Positions 15,001 through 19,811 of a stretch of 64,000 nt of DNA are shown here, one piece after another (positions within the stretch are counted from its first letter, which is position 1; each line of letters begins with the position of its first letter). The stretch is from Chitinimonas_A lacunae (GTDB taxonomy: Bacteria; Pseudomonadota; Gammaproteobacteria; Burkholderiales; Chitinimonadaceae), in assembly GCF_042650885.1 (NCBI RefSeq), contig NZ_JBHSBU010000001.1:4216001-4280000 (forward strand). Direction: 5' to 3'. Below the pieces are notes generated by a model. It was not told the origin of the DNA and did not search any database. It saw only the letters and a program-made list of their open reading frames with translations. Position numbers and translations under genes: made by a program.

Positions 15001-18000
15001 GGTGCTGGGGGCAGTGCAGAAGGGCGATGGCTGGGAAGGGTATATCAACTGGTACGACTACGATGCACTCGACCGGATGACGGTCAGCCGGGGCGTGCTC
15101 CAGGGTGGACAGATCACCATCGCCAATGACCACGAACTGGTGCAGCGCATGCAAGACACCAGCGTTCGGCTCAAACACCAGGAAGACTTGAATTTCTTCC
15201 ATCGGATCGGGACAGGAGACAACCGCAACGTCGTCCGTAGTGCCGCCGATGGCGACGGCAAGCCGGTGATGGGTGGGGGTAGCCGGATCAGCTATGTAGG
15301 GAATACCCAGCTGCGTGCCACGGTGGAGACGAAGCGTCAGTTGTTCCAGCAGCCGCAGGAAGACTTTACCCAGTCCTTTGTCTACGACAGCTTTGGCCGG
15401 GTGGCCCGGATCTATCAGGCCGATTCGACCAAGAATCAGGATGACGGCATCGGTGAGAATGCCAAGGGCGTGATGTCGGTGATGCGTTCTTATGATTGGC
15501 TGGGCCGGGCGTCGAAGGAGGCGATCTGGACTGAAAGCTACGATAAGAACAAGCCGGCGGAAAAGGCTTCTGCCGTGCTGACTCAGGTTCGCCAAAATAG
15601 CTATGACATAGAGGGTCGTCTGCTGTTGCAGCAGACCTATAACTACGACCAGAAAAAGAAGGTGCTCGACGCTCAGGCCATCTCGGAGATGGTCTACCAG
15701 TACGACGGGGAAAAACTCGCTCGCAACAGTTTCAACTGGCTGGAGAAAGACAAGACATGGCGGGAGTCCTACGAGTACCAGTACACCGCCTTTGAAACCT
15801 GGAAGGAAACCTCGCAGCTGCGCGAAGTGACGGGCAGCCAGTCGCGCCGGGCCAAGAGCTATAGCGTGCTCGACGACTACGGCCAGGTGAAGGCGATCTG
15901 GCAGGCAATGCAGGAGAACGGCAAGCGCGGCAACGACACCTATGCGCCGGGCTATGAGCCGAGCCAGGTTCGTCGCTTCTTTACCGACAGCAATGGTCGG
16001 GTGCTGTGGCGCTCGAACGATGTCAAGCTGGACAAGTCGTCGCCCGGTCGAATCGAAGGGTCGGTCTGGCATGCACAGACCGACCATGGTGGTCGGGGCT
16101 ATGTCTATGCGGGCAGCAGCGTGGTCGGCTCGTCGGGGATGAATCTCGAAGAGTCGGATTTCGACTTCAACTTCGTCGACCTCAGCGCCAACTCACTGCC
16201 GCAGACCAGCTACACCAGCTATACGACCAACGAAGGCGACACCCTCAAGCAGATCGCCCGCAATATGTGGGGCGATGCCAACCTGTGGTATCTGATCGCC
16301 CACGAAAACCAGGCGCTGAATCTGTCGAGCAACCGTGCCTCGGGTCCGGACGAGCCTTTGCGTGCCGGTCAGACGTTGAAGCTGCCGGCAGTCATTAGCG
16401 CTGCGAACAAGTCCGACACCTTCCGGCCGTATAACCCGACCAAGGTGCTGGGCAGCACGATGCCAGACCTGCCGGCCCCGCCGCCTCCGGCCAAGCCGGA
16501 AGGCTGTGGTGGCGTTGGCCAGATCATCATGATCGTGGTGATGGTGGTGGCGACGATCTTCACCGCCGGTGCGGCGGCGGCGGGCTTGGGGGCAGGCTTC
16601 CAGGCGATCATGGCGGCTGGTGCGCAGGCAATGGTCGGTTCGCTGGCGGCAGGGGCCAGCGTGATGGGGATGACGGGATTGGCGGGCGCGATGGCAGCCA
16701 GCACCATCGGCGCGGCCGTGGGCAGTATTGCCAGCCAGACCGTGGGTATTGCCATCGGTGCTCAGGAAGAGTTCAGCTGGAAGGCCGTAGGCCAGGCTGC
16801 ACTGAGTGCCGGGGTCGGTTCGGCGCTCGGCGGCTCGGGCTTGGGCGATGCGATCAAAGGCTCCAAGCTGGTCAGCAGTTTCGGTTCTTATAGCAATGTC
16901 GCCGCGACTTCGTTGACGGCCATGGCCAGTTCGGCGATTCACCAGAGTGTGATGTCGTCTGCCGGCCTGGGTAGCTTCAGTTGGCGCAATGTGGCAGCGG
17001 CCGGGGTGGCTGCACCGATCTCTGCCGCGCTGAGCGTGGGAGGCAATAGCTTCGGCGTTAGACTCCTCAACAACTTGACCAGCGGTACGGTCAATCGGGT
17101 CGCACAGATTGCCATGCATGGCAAAGGCAAGCTGGATATGGGGCAGATCGCGACCAATGCCTTTGGGGACGCCCTGGGCAATACCATCGTCGATACCATC
17201 CGTTTTGCCCCCGATGCGCTGGATACGGCTCTGCGTGCCCGAAATCAGTCCAGCCGCGATCCTTCCAAAGGCTGGCGGAGCTTGTTTGCAAAAGAACAAC
17301 AGACTGGAGCGGAGGAAGCTTATATCAATCGTTCTTATTTCCCTGTGTTCTCTGATCAACTTGACCAGTGGGCTGATGACTCTATCAAGTTGGCGCCTGA
17401 CTATGAAGGGAGTGGATATGAAGATCGCTGGGAGGATGGACAAGCCAATGGGCGAGTCAGACATCGTCTAGTTACTCGCGAAGATGGAGTGGTTGAACCT
17501 GCCGGCGCGGCACAATCCCGACAGCGGGTCTTATCACCCCAAGATGCGATGCTGGCAGCAGATAAGCTCTCATTTGACCAAAGTATTACTCGCGAGAGAG
17601 CCGATACGGCAATAAGAACGCTCAGGGAGTCGAAGTCCTTTTATAAAGTCAAGGGTCACCAAGCTTTGCAAATGGATCTGTCGATAACTCGGGTATATGC
17701 CGCAGGGAATGTAGCAGGATTCTATAATCCTGATGGTATTCCTCGTGAAATGATCGATACGTCGATCACGCTACCTGATGAAGGATTGGCATATCTGAAG
17801 ATGCCTACTTCTCTTGTGGCGAAGGCTAGTCCCAAAAAATATTACGGAGAAAAAATAGACCATTCATGGAATGTCGATTCGGAGATGGTCTTTAACCCAA
17901 GTGTCGGCAAACCACTGAGAAATTTCCCTGCTAGCTTGGTTAAGCAAATACAGCAGGAGAACAAGATTGACCCCAAAGATGCTCAGAGAATCTATGATGT

Positions 18001-18511
18001 GATGAGGAAGGCATCTCGTGGGGGCGAATTGGTCGAATATGTCAATGCCAGAATATTTAATGGGGTTGCGGGCTATAAAGATCTGCTCCTTCAAATAAAA
18101 AGGGAGAGTATGCATGATTCTGTTCTCCAAGCGATGGATACTGCTCAAAGTTTAAGGGAGAAAGGAGAGCGTAACTTGTTCTTTGAAAGAAAGTCAGCCA
18201 AGAACGAGCCTGAATATGATATTGATGTAGGTGCTTTGTCGAAGGATAATTCGATCAATATTGCCTACCAGTTAAAAACGGTGAAGGATAATACGAATAT
18301 CCTGAGCAACGCACAAAGTGCGGCTCGCCAGCTTGTCGATGCCCCAGCTAAGCAAAAAATTGTCGAAATTAACGTCCAGAATGGCACGCTACGTGATTTT
18401 GCTTATTCTTCACGTGAGAAAACCTTGAGAAAGGCTTTTGCAGATAATTATCCGGGGATGCAAGTGAAGATTAATTTCTCTGAAGGGGGGAGTAAGACAT
18501 GGCAGTTCTAA
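2..18511 (+). CDS. Giant YD-repeat (RHS-type) polymorphic toxin, 5' end outside window
   Basis: The reading frame is open from base 2, so the true start lies to the left; about 6,169 residues are visible. From the left edge to about base 3760, and again from 11,590 to 16,100, it carries tens of YD repeats of the form YD..GR......G....Y.YD, as in RHS/teneurin shells that enclose a toxin. Between these blocks lies a tandem array of about 29 unrelated ~90-residue modules. After the second block come a LysM domain, a long Gly/Ala-rich hydrophobic segment and a C-terminal tip of different composition. I do not find the usual RHS core motif with DPxGL before the tip. Family knowledge says such proteins are exported or cell-surface toxins used against competitors, with immunity encoded just downstream; two candidate genes follow. 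The secretion signal must be upstream of the window. The YD-repeat identity is very secure; the toxin role is inference from architecture. Confidence 0.93.
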   Translation, partial: RYAKQVDAARLAQAGAQALASWRPLTSADDQISQRRYNASGELVLERDAEGYITEYEYDRNGNKTLARSWGQRGKTLPFDVSAEALSKWRGEHKREDKIEDQLVRFQYDRQNRLWSETMVLDLDGVETAYFAKHYSYDEAGRVKEVWQGDPRTTLEQRRYGYNDYDSQGRVVRELNGEGARLLRLALSKPSTSKADIDALWQRYAVRYSYDGAGRRTAMTDALGQRTVFYHDEAGRLQYTINALGEVSEQRYSSTGEMEATLHYGARLADPGNGGAAASVRSAIEGLLKQDPLPSLVERRYDRRGLLESETIWQSETEFRRQRYVYNAFGELEQRFERVGPQGQEVLSEQVFKRDHRGAVLEKLSGGIYSEARYDAFGRVVRQGSGAKTSVNNQPRLLQEVEQTYDHLGRVIEVRTGGIEGLSSRQTTSFDAFDRVLTQTHHLASGPLTTQYRYDLSTGTSSVVSAEGVVTSVTRNAFGDTVVSVDALGNRTEYRYDGAGRVIGLTRADGLTAENQYDAAGNLKVSVDEAGLKTEYLYDAANRQFQRIVHNGSQALKTTFHFDGQGRKTLEISPDGLHTLTRYSRDGQTTRVVVDPSHAELAKYFPQVKPTITDQQPVHLETVYRYDTRGQQVEVERRNEAQHVLSRVAYFYDDAGRRYREVVDPTGLALETLYFFDSLGKVAASRDPNGHVTTYYRDALGRVGVTVDGMGSVEESLFDEAGRVIEKRRYQDARPELRFDPTKALLSEQVPTAEAIRRGLTGSVLRTRLAYDRDGRLTWQMDGYGALTQSIYDDRGNLLRQIHYATAGDALTPWPPTDDLPARLASVKDRVSDYVYDMLNRPVSQIELVRGSNGLQPQRETRSRYDAAGRVVQTLTVSLTDPAAQPLETRYRYDAVGRRTHEINQDGRVVFTDYDAAGRVLSVTEREGRQAPAVAFGDSGWKLQRTDNDVLVAIDPQGQRRLLGSEMDFNAIIEAAPGLADWLARQYSLNRVPISEAAALEGLVQAGHGPALAGLRQAISAFWAAEPQQGGRYQPINAMGGVWQRLGLAQASFTADGVTVEFSREQTGNLFQLAVSHPALKRWLLAQLPLPPALATRFVKDAHYQKGMAELPLLWQDKTTSPKDRTTHYHYDRAGRLDVQTDAAGYTERYSYNSLSQKDSYTNKLGGITHYEYDKAGRLIEEISPPTDSLTDQTSSDPQNLRVVTKMVYDPNGNLIERWEGGYRLGHDSTTQWRNPRITRFRYDAAGRQSVLEQASGNGSGTEPAFRSQWDSFWNGIAKGETYTWPIGRLLSKDPAKADLGFELTYLSEHEAQYGSEAQGSKVVFRRGMSTDELFAALQEVARKEQWLGELLKPTLGYETTSSIEGPGVTTLKRKWAEFWSRSQAGQTLDWAGGQLIRQADGTAHYLPSGQKLPEGRQVVLTPTMSLAEVALSHPNILDALRKLGYDFKETLVFASQDDQDKLVKEWTRYWTHSVKDEWLKLGEGRLVRQADGSSIYVDKYKTEVILKQEMLDPSKGSINEQISELGRKRPELLDLFRLFKYEFELARNDKDPRQQQLDALWQAYWNGPLYGETAALGNQRTLRRYGPDLAALEMADGRVYTLRRDMSLETLASLGPDVRQWMSELVPGLSFGQVTVEVTPGNSLSFEPFRRDFWERGLIGETLAWAGGTLRREGPGLASYSAPDPSKPGSPLKTVRISQGDSIGVLVNLHPALHQFFRQQGVEIGSATLDMKRGEAALVWQELWSRTLPGTEVPFLNGILRRLPARKDATGKEIGYAVYLPNSDPSKEVLLYQGMRIDEVATRSPELKDFFSKMGVVFDGATIVAPDGNVGTMATLWQGYFSGLVIGESLDWAGGRLERTGPDSAKYVGKHPQTGQPIEIRLSRDMEPADAAKLHPAIATELAKVEGVKLETLVPAAGDTRARDAWQALFDRPQVGATWKWAKGVLRREADGRVTYVRDGKDVFSFDRSMSLQALAERHADFTEAFAELGFRLGERATESGQLDELHKHWQVFFSESIPGERLSWAGGVLARGDQGKAEFISANGVKVSISKGMTLAELAASHPDLKAEFLKYGFRTDGTSGPQPGAGSIDQLRNDWLARLEQITPGEKLAWGKGYLVRQADGSAQYLASDGTGVTLRAAMSYEAMARLHPEIAQALEAFGLVMGSESAMLADWRSYFDQTQQGESRSFGKGRLVRNQDGSVNYQGSNGVTVTLPRNVSLDQAALLHPEIAEVFAGHGFLLGERPTLKAGDLQALTLQWQSYFDRAQTGETTEWSEGTLTRQADGTVLYRSHVFGGTAVLRRNMSIEEVARAHTGLAVVFSRLYGFRLESRATVLVAGDQTRMDAEWNAYFAGRFAGESLDWAGGKLVRLGNGRSLYQAPGGGSVELSAGMSLAEIARAHPSLNAYFESQGFKLVGAVGQPKVVVGREAELIQNWNNYFHTPVLKKTEPMWGGTVTRIDYATAEFVFNGNRYTLTRGMTLPALSAMAPEISRQYLRTEQITVNEVNHQALQADWDIFWAQGQVGWSGSWGGGQVTRTGTDTAVYRGSDGTSMTVHRNASINTLLNNSSIRAAFTRQRTETLSRLDEAAFLRDWNHYWVSTVAGEGVEVFGGTLTRQADGSALFKTSHGQVHIPRNGDFKTLYLANPQIFAQWAAHFGYRIEVEQRTQDNGGGASLRSMLDRYFSGPMTGETIAMWGGTLTRQADGSSRYTHPAGSIDMWASHQKAGLAVQSGTLARAWAERFGFKADMVLQVIERGREAELRSALDNYWNGRIPGETLAIYGGTLSRQNDGTVRFQNGSASIEVRRDSDLLKLAAENPGLAQAWRQSFGIEVVKSRGVVARGNEAALKTLLDNYLGGRFEGDSLSHWGGTLTRNADGSALFKSASGSLRVTRDADLSTLARANRELAQALQSQYGFVAGSGVGAIKPGDQAALKTFWDGYWSGRRAGESQSWLGGTLIRQADGSMLYRNAHGELTLQRNTDWSLLARGNPAFAEAAQAQYGYLGLPGQTPRTVATLQKFWDDYWKGQVAGESFKVLDGTLVRTGDGTAEYRGARGETVQVGRKPDFAKWSRESETLKAALARNYGYQTVWRRDWVGVSEQQIAQLNVLWQRYWNSPVGEESVAAFGGVLTSNHDGSAQFRLGGREWRVTRQEDLSQLAAKDTSGVLRRQLLEQYGYLAQTISYGSQEDKARLTALWRAYFAAPLAGEKLKLEWQGEWFGSLVRLADGGVRFEPNGSGDKVEVKRGEGFHVLALASPRFAAFLKAAFQSSIVRGKLDEVQKQFNDYWTHPVEGETLPITDPVSGRAMSIRYLSADLAEFIDLDGKPTQLRRQLPKQPPRADGQAHEYSDLDLYLIDLASRNRDFARWWQSVSGFSAETRSAVDPKRTDPLLTQYWQGPVEGESVKLFDGVVTRHRTGERWSAVYSGPDGRQVVFNQHSSLADLALQHSTLAQALQRDLGLVVKPTVQLNGNSAEQRTTVATALQQYLSRSLVGETYGHSGGTFTRGLGNEVTFTDSSGRTIKLKHRLGASLDEMRWEMAQAAADSPALARSWKEQFGFEGWYKVRAGSDGQREAMLKNWNQYWNGPVPGERLDLAGIGSFERIGPDKSVFITEGEPARTVEVKRPGKPGASGLPQDWVVTPAEVIAGAAKLAALELAVRPLWQNLYKARLELSQTLAPADDLARLVLDAYWHAPVPGEALRLQSGLLWHADGGKLVYQRDGSQETLTFERDTPMHELAKKAPQLAAELATAPYQTREVKSLQEKTAATQNPRAALQASFDGLWSGDRVGAAYNWAGHNRKVVRSADGQIRVYDLSNNALKGTLDRYATLQQINSAFEANLTTASWISLSANDYGFTHGVSQGEGRTTLVVGSQTYHDALGNAVAYRDVAGNWSYKAYQGTRLRFEVDAEGYVSEHVYDTFGNRTQLIRYANRFSPSTAAEKKGIALDTLETHFRNPANRLNSREISYEYDSHGRLIKTIEPMAEHFEVLGASGSTRLVKAGKETHQAYDSFGRIVKQWVDYAGRPAGEAVPTTYFYYDSMGRKIGQLDAERYLTEWIYDRFGQVTEERQYARPLPPYLDERTSFQTVRELAVDNLYRTEEDIRRYVDADLDTRVKRYSYDARGNVQTESDKVKVLQGITSTQFNTTTYSYDAAGNRVMVEDVRGNRSYEFFDAMGRKVGVAEASGQDGYRFSKTTFDVLGNAVRTLAIKGIASAGLSPEAIRGSWSLQTDEKRMWRVDIAQQQEIRRFDMAGRTLSLKVNELTQKNERERESRQLAQSEWRYDVFGRTLLEWQANQKHFFATSGGIELSQSANNAVKLFSYDKNGNQLSTRERMGKDQTSAAIEVKTSVRYNAFGEIEQRTLSSFRDKDNSTPETVTARYGYDAAGRVVYREENGVASRHAYNVMGWETAQVTSSTLKLSEHATLAELLGQGTIPRAFDPNYRRQYVLHDKLGRVVKQFMPLSEGQQEVSTKVEYDRWGNRLKLTDALDHVYSWEYDFGNRVLQENLPQTTVVTAAGKVMLNTLINRQYCYNRFGDLESKTDANKNTRQYAYDKFGRQLREWIGADTAVNRLSQTVYDQWGRVQYQYQDGRENDATNAGVRALRQAHFAYAYDGLDRVVEVRREGREQLEELIDGWMKVQERQEITRYTYDWLGRKVAEERSTANRPELGKQWITNDVRRFVQVTEYDSMGRVTGSESGERTENGTVSKSLRREDQYDIRGNKTASHTSWITRNVRGELERVGESRMPTWTYDIATNRLSSHIDLGGGLYRYDYNEAGELKQQTYSREGMAYANDPARLGGAAGPMMEAGLPSLVPMEGGGMIERQANGTWRDDQGNVWTMAADGMLENGQGQRISPRRETDPKPVDPPKATESTVSSRNVLHVRTFEYDGAGRLQTQVDTDHSRILDADKKPLSEEASRQDGRYEGITTHRKVYDKLGNLLGETVERDLSAAGRGRESWQQTNTYDELGRLQSAKTQGQGPSTNLSLYYTYDANGNRRAVLGAVQKGDGWEGYINWYDYDALDRMTVSRGVLQGGQITIANDHELVQRMQDTSVRLKHQEDLNFFHRIGTGDNRNVVRSAADGDGKPVMGGGSRISYVGNTQLRATVETKRQLFQQPQEDFTQSFVYDSFGRVARIYQADSTKNQDDGIGENAKGVMSVMRSYDWLGRASKEAIWTESYDKNKPAEKASAVLTQVRQNSYDIEGRLLLQQTYNYDQKKKVLDAQAISEMVYQYDGEKLARNSFNWLEKDKTWRESYEYQYTAFETWKETSQLREVTGSQSRRAKSYSVLDDYGQVKAIWQAMQENGKRGNDTYAPGYEPSQVRRFFTDSNGRVLWRSNDVKLDKSSPGRIEGSVWHAQTDHGGRGYVYAGSSVVGSSGMNLEESDFDFNFVDLSANSLPQTSYTSYTTNEGDTLKQIARNMWGDANLWYLIAHENQALNLSSNRASGPDEPLRAGQTLKLPAVISAANKSDTFRPYNPTKVLGSTMPDLPAPPPPAKPEGCGGVGQIIMIVVMVVATIFTAGAAAAGLGAGFQAIMAAGAQAMVGSLAAGASVMGMTGLAGAMAASTIGAAVGSIASQTVGIAIGAQEEFSWKAVGQAALSAGVGSALGGSGLGDAIKGSKLVSSFGSYSNVAATSLTAMASSAIHQSVMSSAGLGSFSWRNVAAAGVAAPISAALSVGGNSFGVRLLNNLTSGTVNRVAQIAMHGKGKLDMGQIATNAFGDALGNTIVDTIRFAPDALDTALRARNQSSRDPSKGWRSLFAKEQQTGAEEAYINRSYFPVFSDQLDQWADDSIKLAPDYEGSGYEDRWEDGQANGRVRHRLVTREDGVVEPAGAAQSRQRVLSPQDAMLAADKLSFDQSITRERADTAIRTLRESKSFYKVKGHQALQMDLSITRVYAAGNVAGFYNPDGIPREMIDTSITLPDEGLAYLKMPTSLVAKASPKKYYGEKIDHSWNVDSEMVFNPSVGKPLRNFPASLVKQIQQENKIDPKDAQRIYDVMRKASRGGELVEYVNARIFNGVAGYKDLLLQIKRESMHDSVLQAMDTAQSLREKGERNLFFERKSAKNEPEYDIDVGALSKDNSINIAYQLKTVKDNTNILSNAQSAARQLVDAPAKQKIVEINVQNGTLRDFAYSSREKTLRKAFADNYPGMQVKINFSEGGSKTWQF
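2806..3300 (+). repeat. Two degenerate early copies of the ~90-aa module inside the YD block
   Basis: Within the first YD-repeat block of the giant gene, the translation from about 2806 to 2980 ends like a module (W.LQR...D......G..R.L.S.MDF......PGLADWLARQY). The stretch from about 3037 to 3300 reads as a second full module (FW......G......GG...R....A.F.ADG..V.F.R...LFQLAVSHPAL). They are separated from the main array by about 500 bases of YD repeats. I read them as old, diverged copies that escaped the main tandem array; the alignment is by eye. Confidence 0.6.
3797..11590 (+). repeat. Tandem array of about 29 modules of ~90 aa (~270 bp) in the giant YD protein
   Basis: Every ~75-110 residues the translation restarts the same pattern: L...W..YW.....GE, then GG.L.RQADG...Y, then a short strand ending in R, then SL..LA..HP.L...., ending in YGF. 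I count about 29 consecutive units, the first beginning at FRSQWDSFW near 3797 and the last ending near 11,590. The units are diverged, with no long identical DNA, so this is an old array kept by selection at protein level, not a recent slippage product. I do not recognise the module as a named domain. The W/YW and GE.....GG positions are the best conserved. It may form a repetitive solenoid or stalk between two YD shells. No function is known to me. Confidence 0.85.
16205..16395 (+). other. LysM domain within the giant YD protein
   Basis: The translation here reads as a LysM fold: YTTNEGDTLKQIARNMWGDA, then NLWYLIAHENQ, then LRAGQTLKLPAV. The GDTL..IA..., W.LI...N and L..GQ.L.LP positions are the classic LysM signature for binding peptidoglycan or similar glycans. 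It sits directly after the second YD block, where RHS proteins normally carry the conserved core domain. It may anchor or orient the protein at the cell wall; that role is inference. Confidence 0.85.
16502..17260 (+). other. Hydrophobic Gly/Ala-rich segment before the toxin tip
   Basis: Starting at about 16,510 the translation has a strong hydrophobic run (IIMIVVMVVATIFTAGAAAA) followed by some 200 residues rich in Gly, Ala, Ser and Val, with repeated A.GLG, GAAVGSIAS and GSALGGSG stretches. Segments of this kind often lie between the shell and the C-terminal toxin of polymorphic toxins and are thought to help membrane insertion or translocation. The composition is seen directly; the role is inferred from that family pattern. 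Confidence 0.55.
17270..18511 (+). other. C-terminal toxin tip, PD-(D/E)XK nuclease-like
   Basis: From about 17,270 base composition shifts to clearly more A+T than the preceding 17 kb, and the YD and module patterns stop. Near the end the translation contains EPEYDIDV, then NIAYQLKTVKD, then SNAQSAARQL and KIVEINV. An acidic D followed by (Q/E)xK on the next strand, then a helix carrying a QL, is the active-site layout of restriction-endonuclease-like toxin domains with a Q variant. This assignment rests on motif reading alone. The compositional change fits an exchangeable toxin cassette joined to a conserved shell. Confidence 0.55.
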
Positions 18512-19185
18512 AGCCGGAAATTAATAGTTGGTGGTTCGAAGTCGATGAGTCGATTCCTTCTCTGTCAGAAGGCAATCCAGCTCAGGTGCTTGAGGGGTTT
18601 CTGATTTGCTTGTGGAATTGTTTGTCCATTTTTCGGGAGGGAAGAAGAGTCTTTTCGTCGGAACTGATATTCTCTCGCCGATGGATAAAGGTTTTTGGTG
18701 AAGACAGTAAGGGGTTTGATAAGGAGAGAGTCTGCGTTGAGCTGAGTGGACTCTTTCCGGCTGAGATTAAAGCAAGGATAATGGATATCCTCATATCTAA
18801 CCAAGAGACTTCAGGGTACGTTATACCTGGTTCGATTGAGGTGAGAGGTCTTTTTAAACCTCTTGGAACGGATGTTCTGCCGGCAGAAATTGTTCTGGAA
18901 TTCTGCTATGTGGGAATCCGAGTCATCAAGATTAGGGCTCATGGAGAGGAGTGGTTGCCATTTTCCCTTGATGGGAAAAAGGTAAACCAATTCCATAAGT
19001 TATATGCTGAATTTCTGAGTGATTGCTTGGAAGAGGTAGAACAAGAGTTAGGTGTTAAGCCCATTTATGATGATTACACCGACTTCTGCCAAGTGGTACA
19101 TTATCGCCTAGAAAATCTGCGCGATGGTTGTGGTGATCTGCTTGGAGTGGATGAGAAAGGCAGGGCATTACCTGCTTCTGAATAA
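18499..19185 (+). CDS. Candidate immunity protein for the upstream YD toxin
   Basis: This 228-residue, apparently cytoplasmic protein has no signal peptide or membrane segment. Its ATG overlaps the last 13 bases of the giant toxin gene, so the two are probably translationally coupled, and it shares the lower GC of the toxin tip. I recognise no domain. It is acidic, with aromatic-rich stretches near the start (INSWWFEVDE) and a helical-looking C-terminal third. In polymorphic toxin loci the gene immediately after the toxin usually encodes the cognate antidote; that is the only basis for the role. Confidence that it is a real gene is high; confidence in the function is moderate. Confidence 0.65.
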   Translation: MAVLKPEINSWWFEVDESIPSLSEGNPAQVLEGFLICLWNCLSIFREGRRVFSSELIFSRRWIKVFGEDSKGFDKERVCVELSGLFPAEIKARIMDILISNQETSGYVIPGSIEVRGLFKPLGTDVLPAEIVLEFCYVGIRVIKIRAHGEEWLPFSLDGKKVNQFHKLYAEFLSDCLEEVEQELGVKPIYDDYTDFCQVVHYRLENLRDGCGDLLGVDEKGRALPASE

Positions 19186-19235
19186 TTGGCAAGCCCACTC
19201 TGGTCGTGTTAAAAGCTCGGTTCAAAGGGTAAGCC

Positions 19236-19640
19236 ATGCAAAAATACAAGATACATGTTTTTAGGCCGACTAATCATCTAAAGAATTTGGTGCGGAAATT
19301 TAAGCATATTGAGGGGGTCGATGGTTTTGTCGAGGATTACGCCTTTACCGCCGAGTACAGTGATAGAGTATTGGCGACTGAGGTTACTGCCAGGGCTAAA
19401 CAGGTCTTTCTTGCTGACATGGCAATCAATTATCCTGAGTTTTTCAGGGCGCTGGGCTTTCGTCGTCAATCTGCCACATCGATTGTCGATGAATTGTGGG
19501 AGTATCTGGAGTTCGAAAACTGCGGGGGCATGAGCGAGCTTTGGAAACTGAATGCTGAGAAGTTCAAAGAATCTGCGAGTGATTGGGATTTTATTGATCC
19601 GGATTCCTGGGAGATCGAGTCCGATGCCTGGAATCACTGA
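19236..19640 (+). CDS. Small acidic protein, possible second immunity gene
   Basis: This 134-residue protein starts at an ATG about 50 bases after the previous gene, with GGGTAAG 5 bases upstream as a weak ribosome site. It has low GC like its neighbour, no signal peptide and a very acidic tail (DWDFIDPDSWEIESDAW). No domain is recognised. It ends just before a strong terminator, so toxin tip, first immunity candidate and this gene look like one transcription unit and one transferred cassette. It could be a second antidote, an orphan antidote to a lost tip, or unrelated. Confidence 0.6.
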   Translation: MQKYKIHVFRPTNHLKNLVRKFKHIEGVDGFVEDYAFTAEYSDRVLATEVTARAKQVFLADMAINYPEFFRALGFRRQSATSIVDELWEYLEFENCGGMSELWKLNAEKFKESASDWDFIDPDSWEIESDAWNH

Positions 19641-19691
19641 GCGGCCCGGGTCTTCCGCTTCAAAATAGACAGCCGCCGCCCCTACCTCAAA

Positions 19692-19724
19692 AAAATAGCC
19701 ATGCAAAAATTGCATGGCTATTTT
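19692..19724. terminator. Bidirectional rho-independent terminator
   Basis: Bases 19692-19706 (AAAATAGCCATGCAA) pair perfectly with 19710-19724 (TTGCATGGCTATTTT) around an AAA loop, giving a 15-bp stem with a run of A before it and T after it. It lies between the immunity-gene end (19640) and the convergent transporter end (19812) and can stop transcription from both sides. Confidence 0.9.
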
Positions 19725-19811
19725 CCTTTTCTGTAAGCTGAGAAGCGGCATTGAAGCTGAAATCAATGAGAAAAACGCATCCCTCCTCTTCTCATCGCTC
19801 CAGCCGACTGC

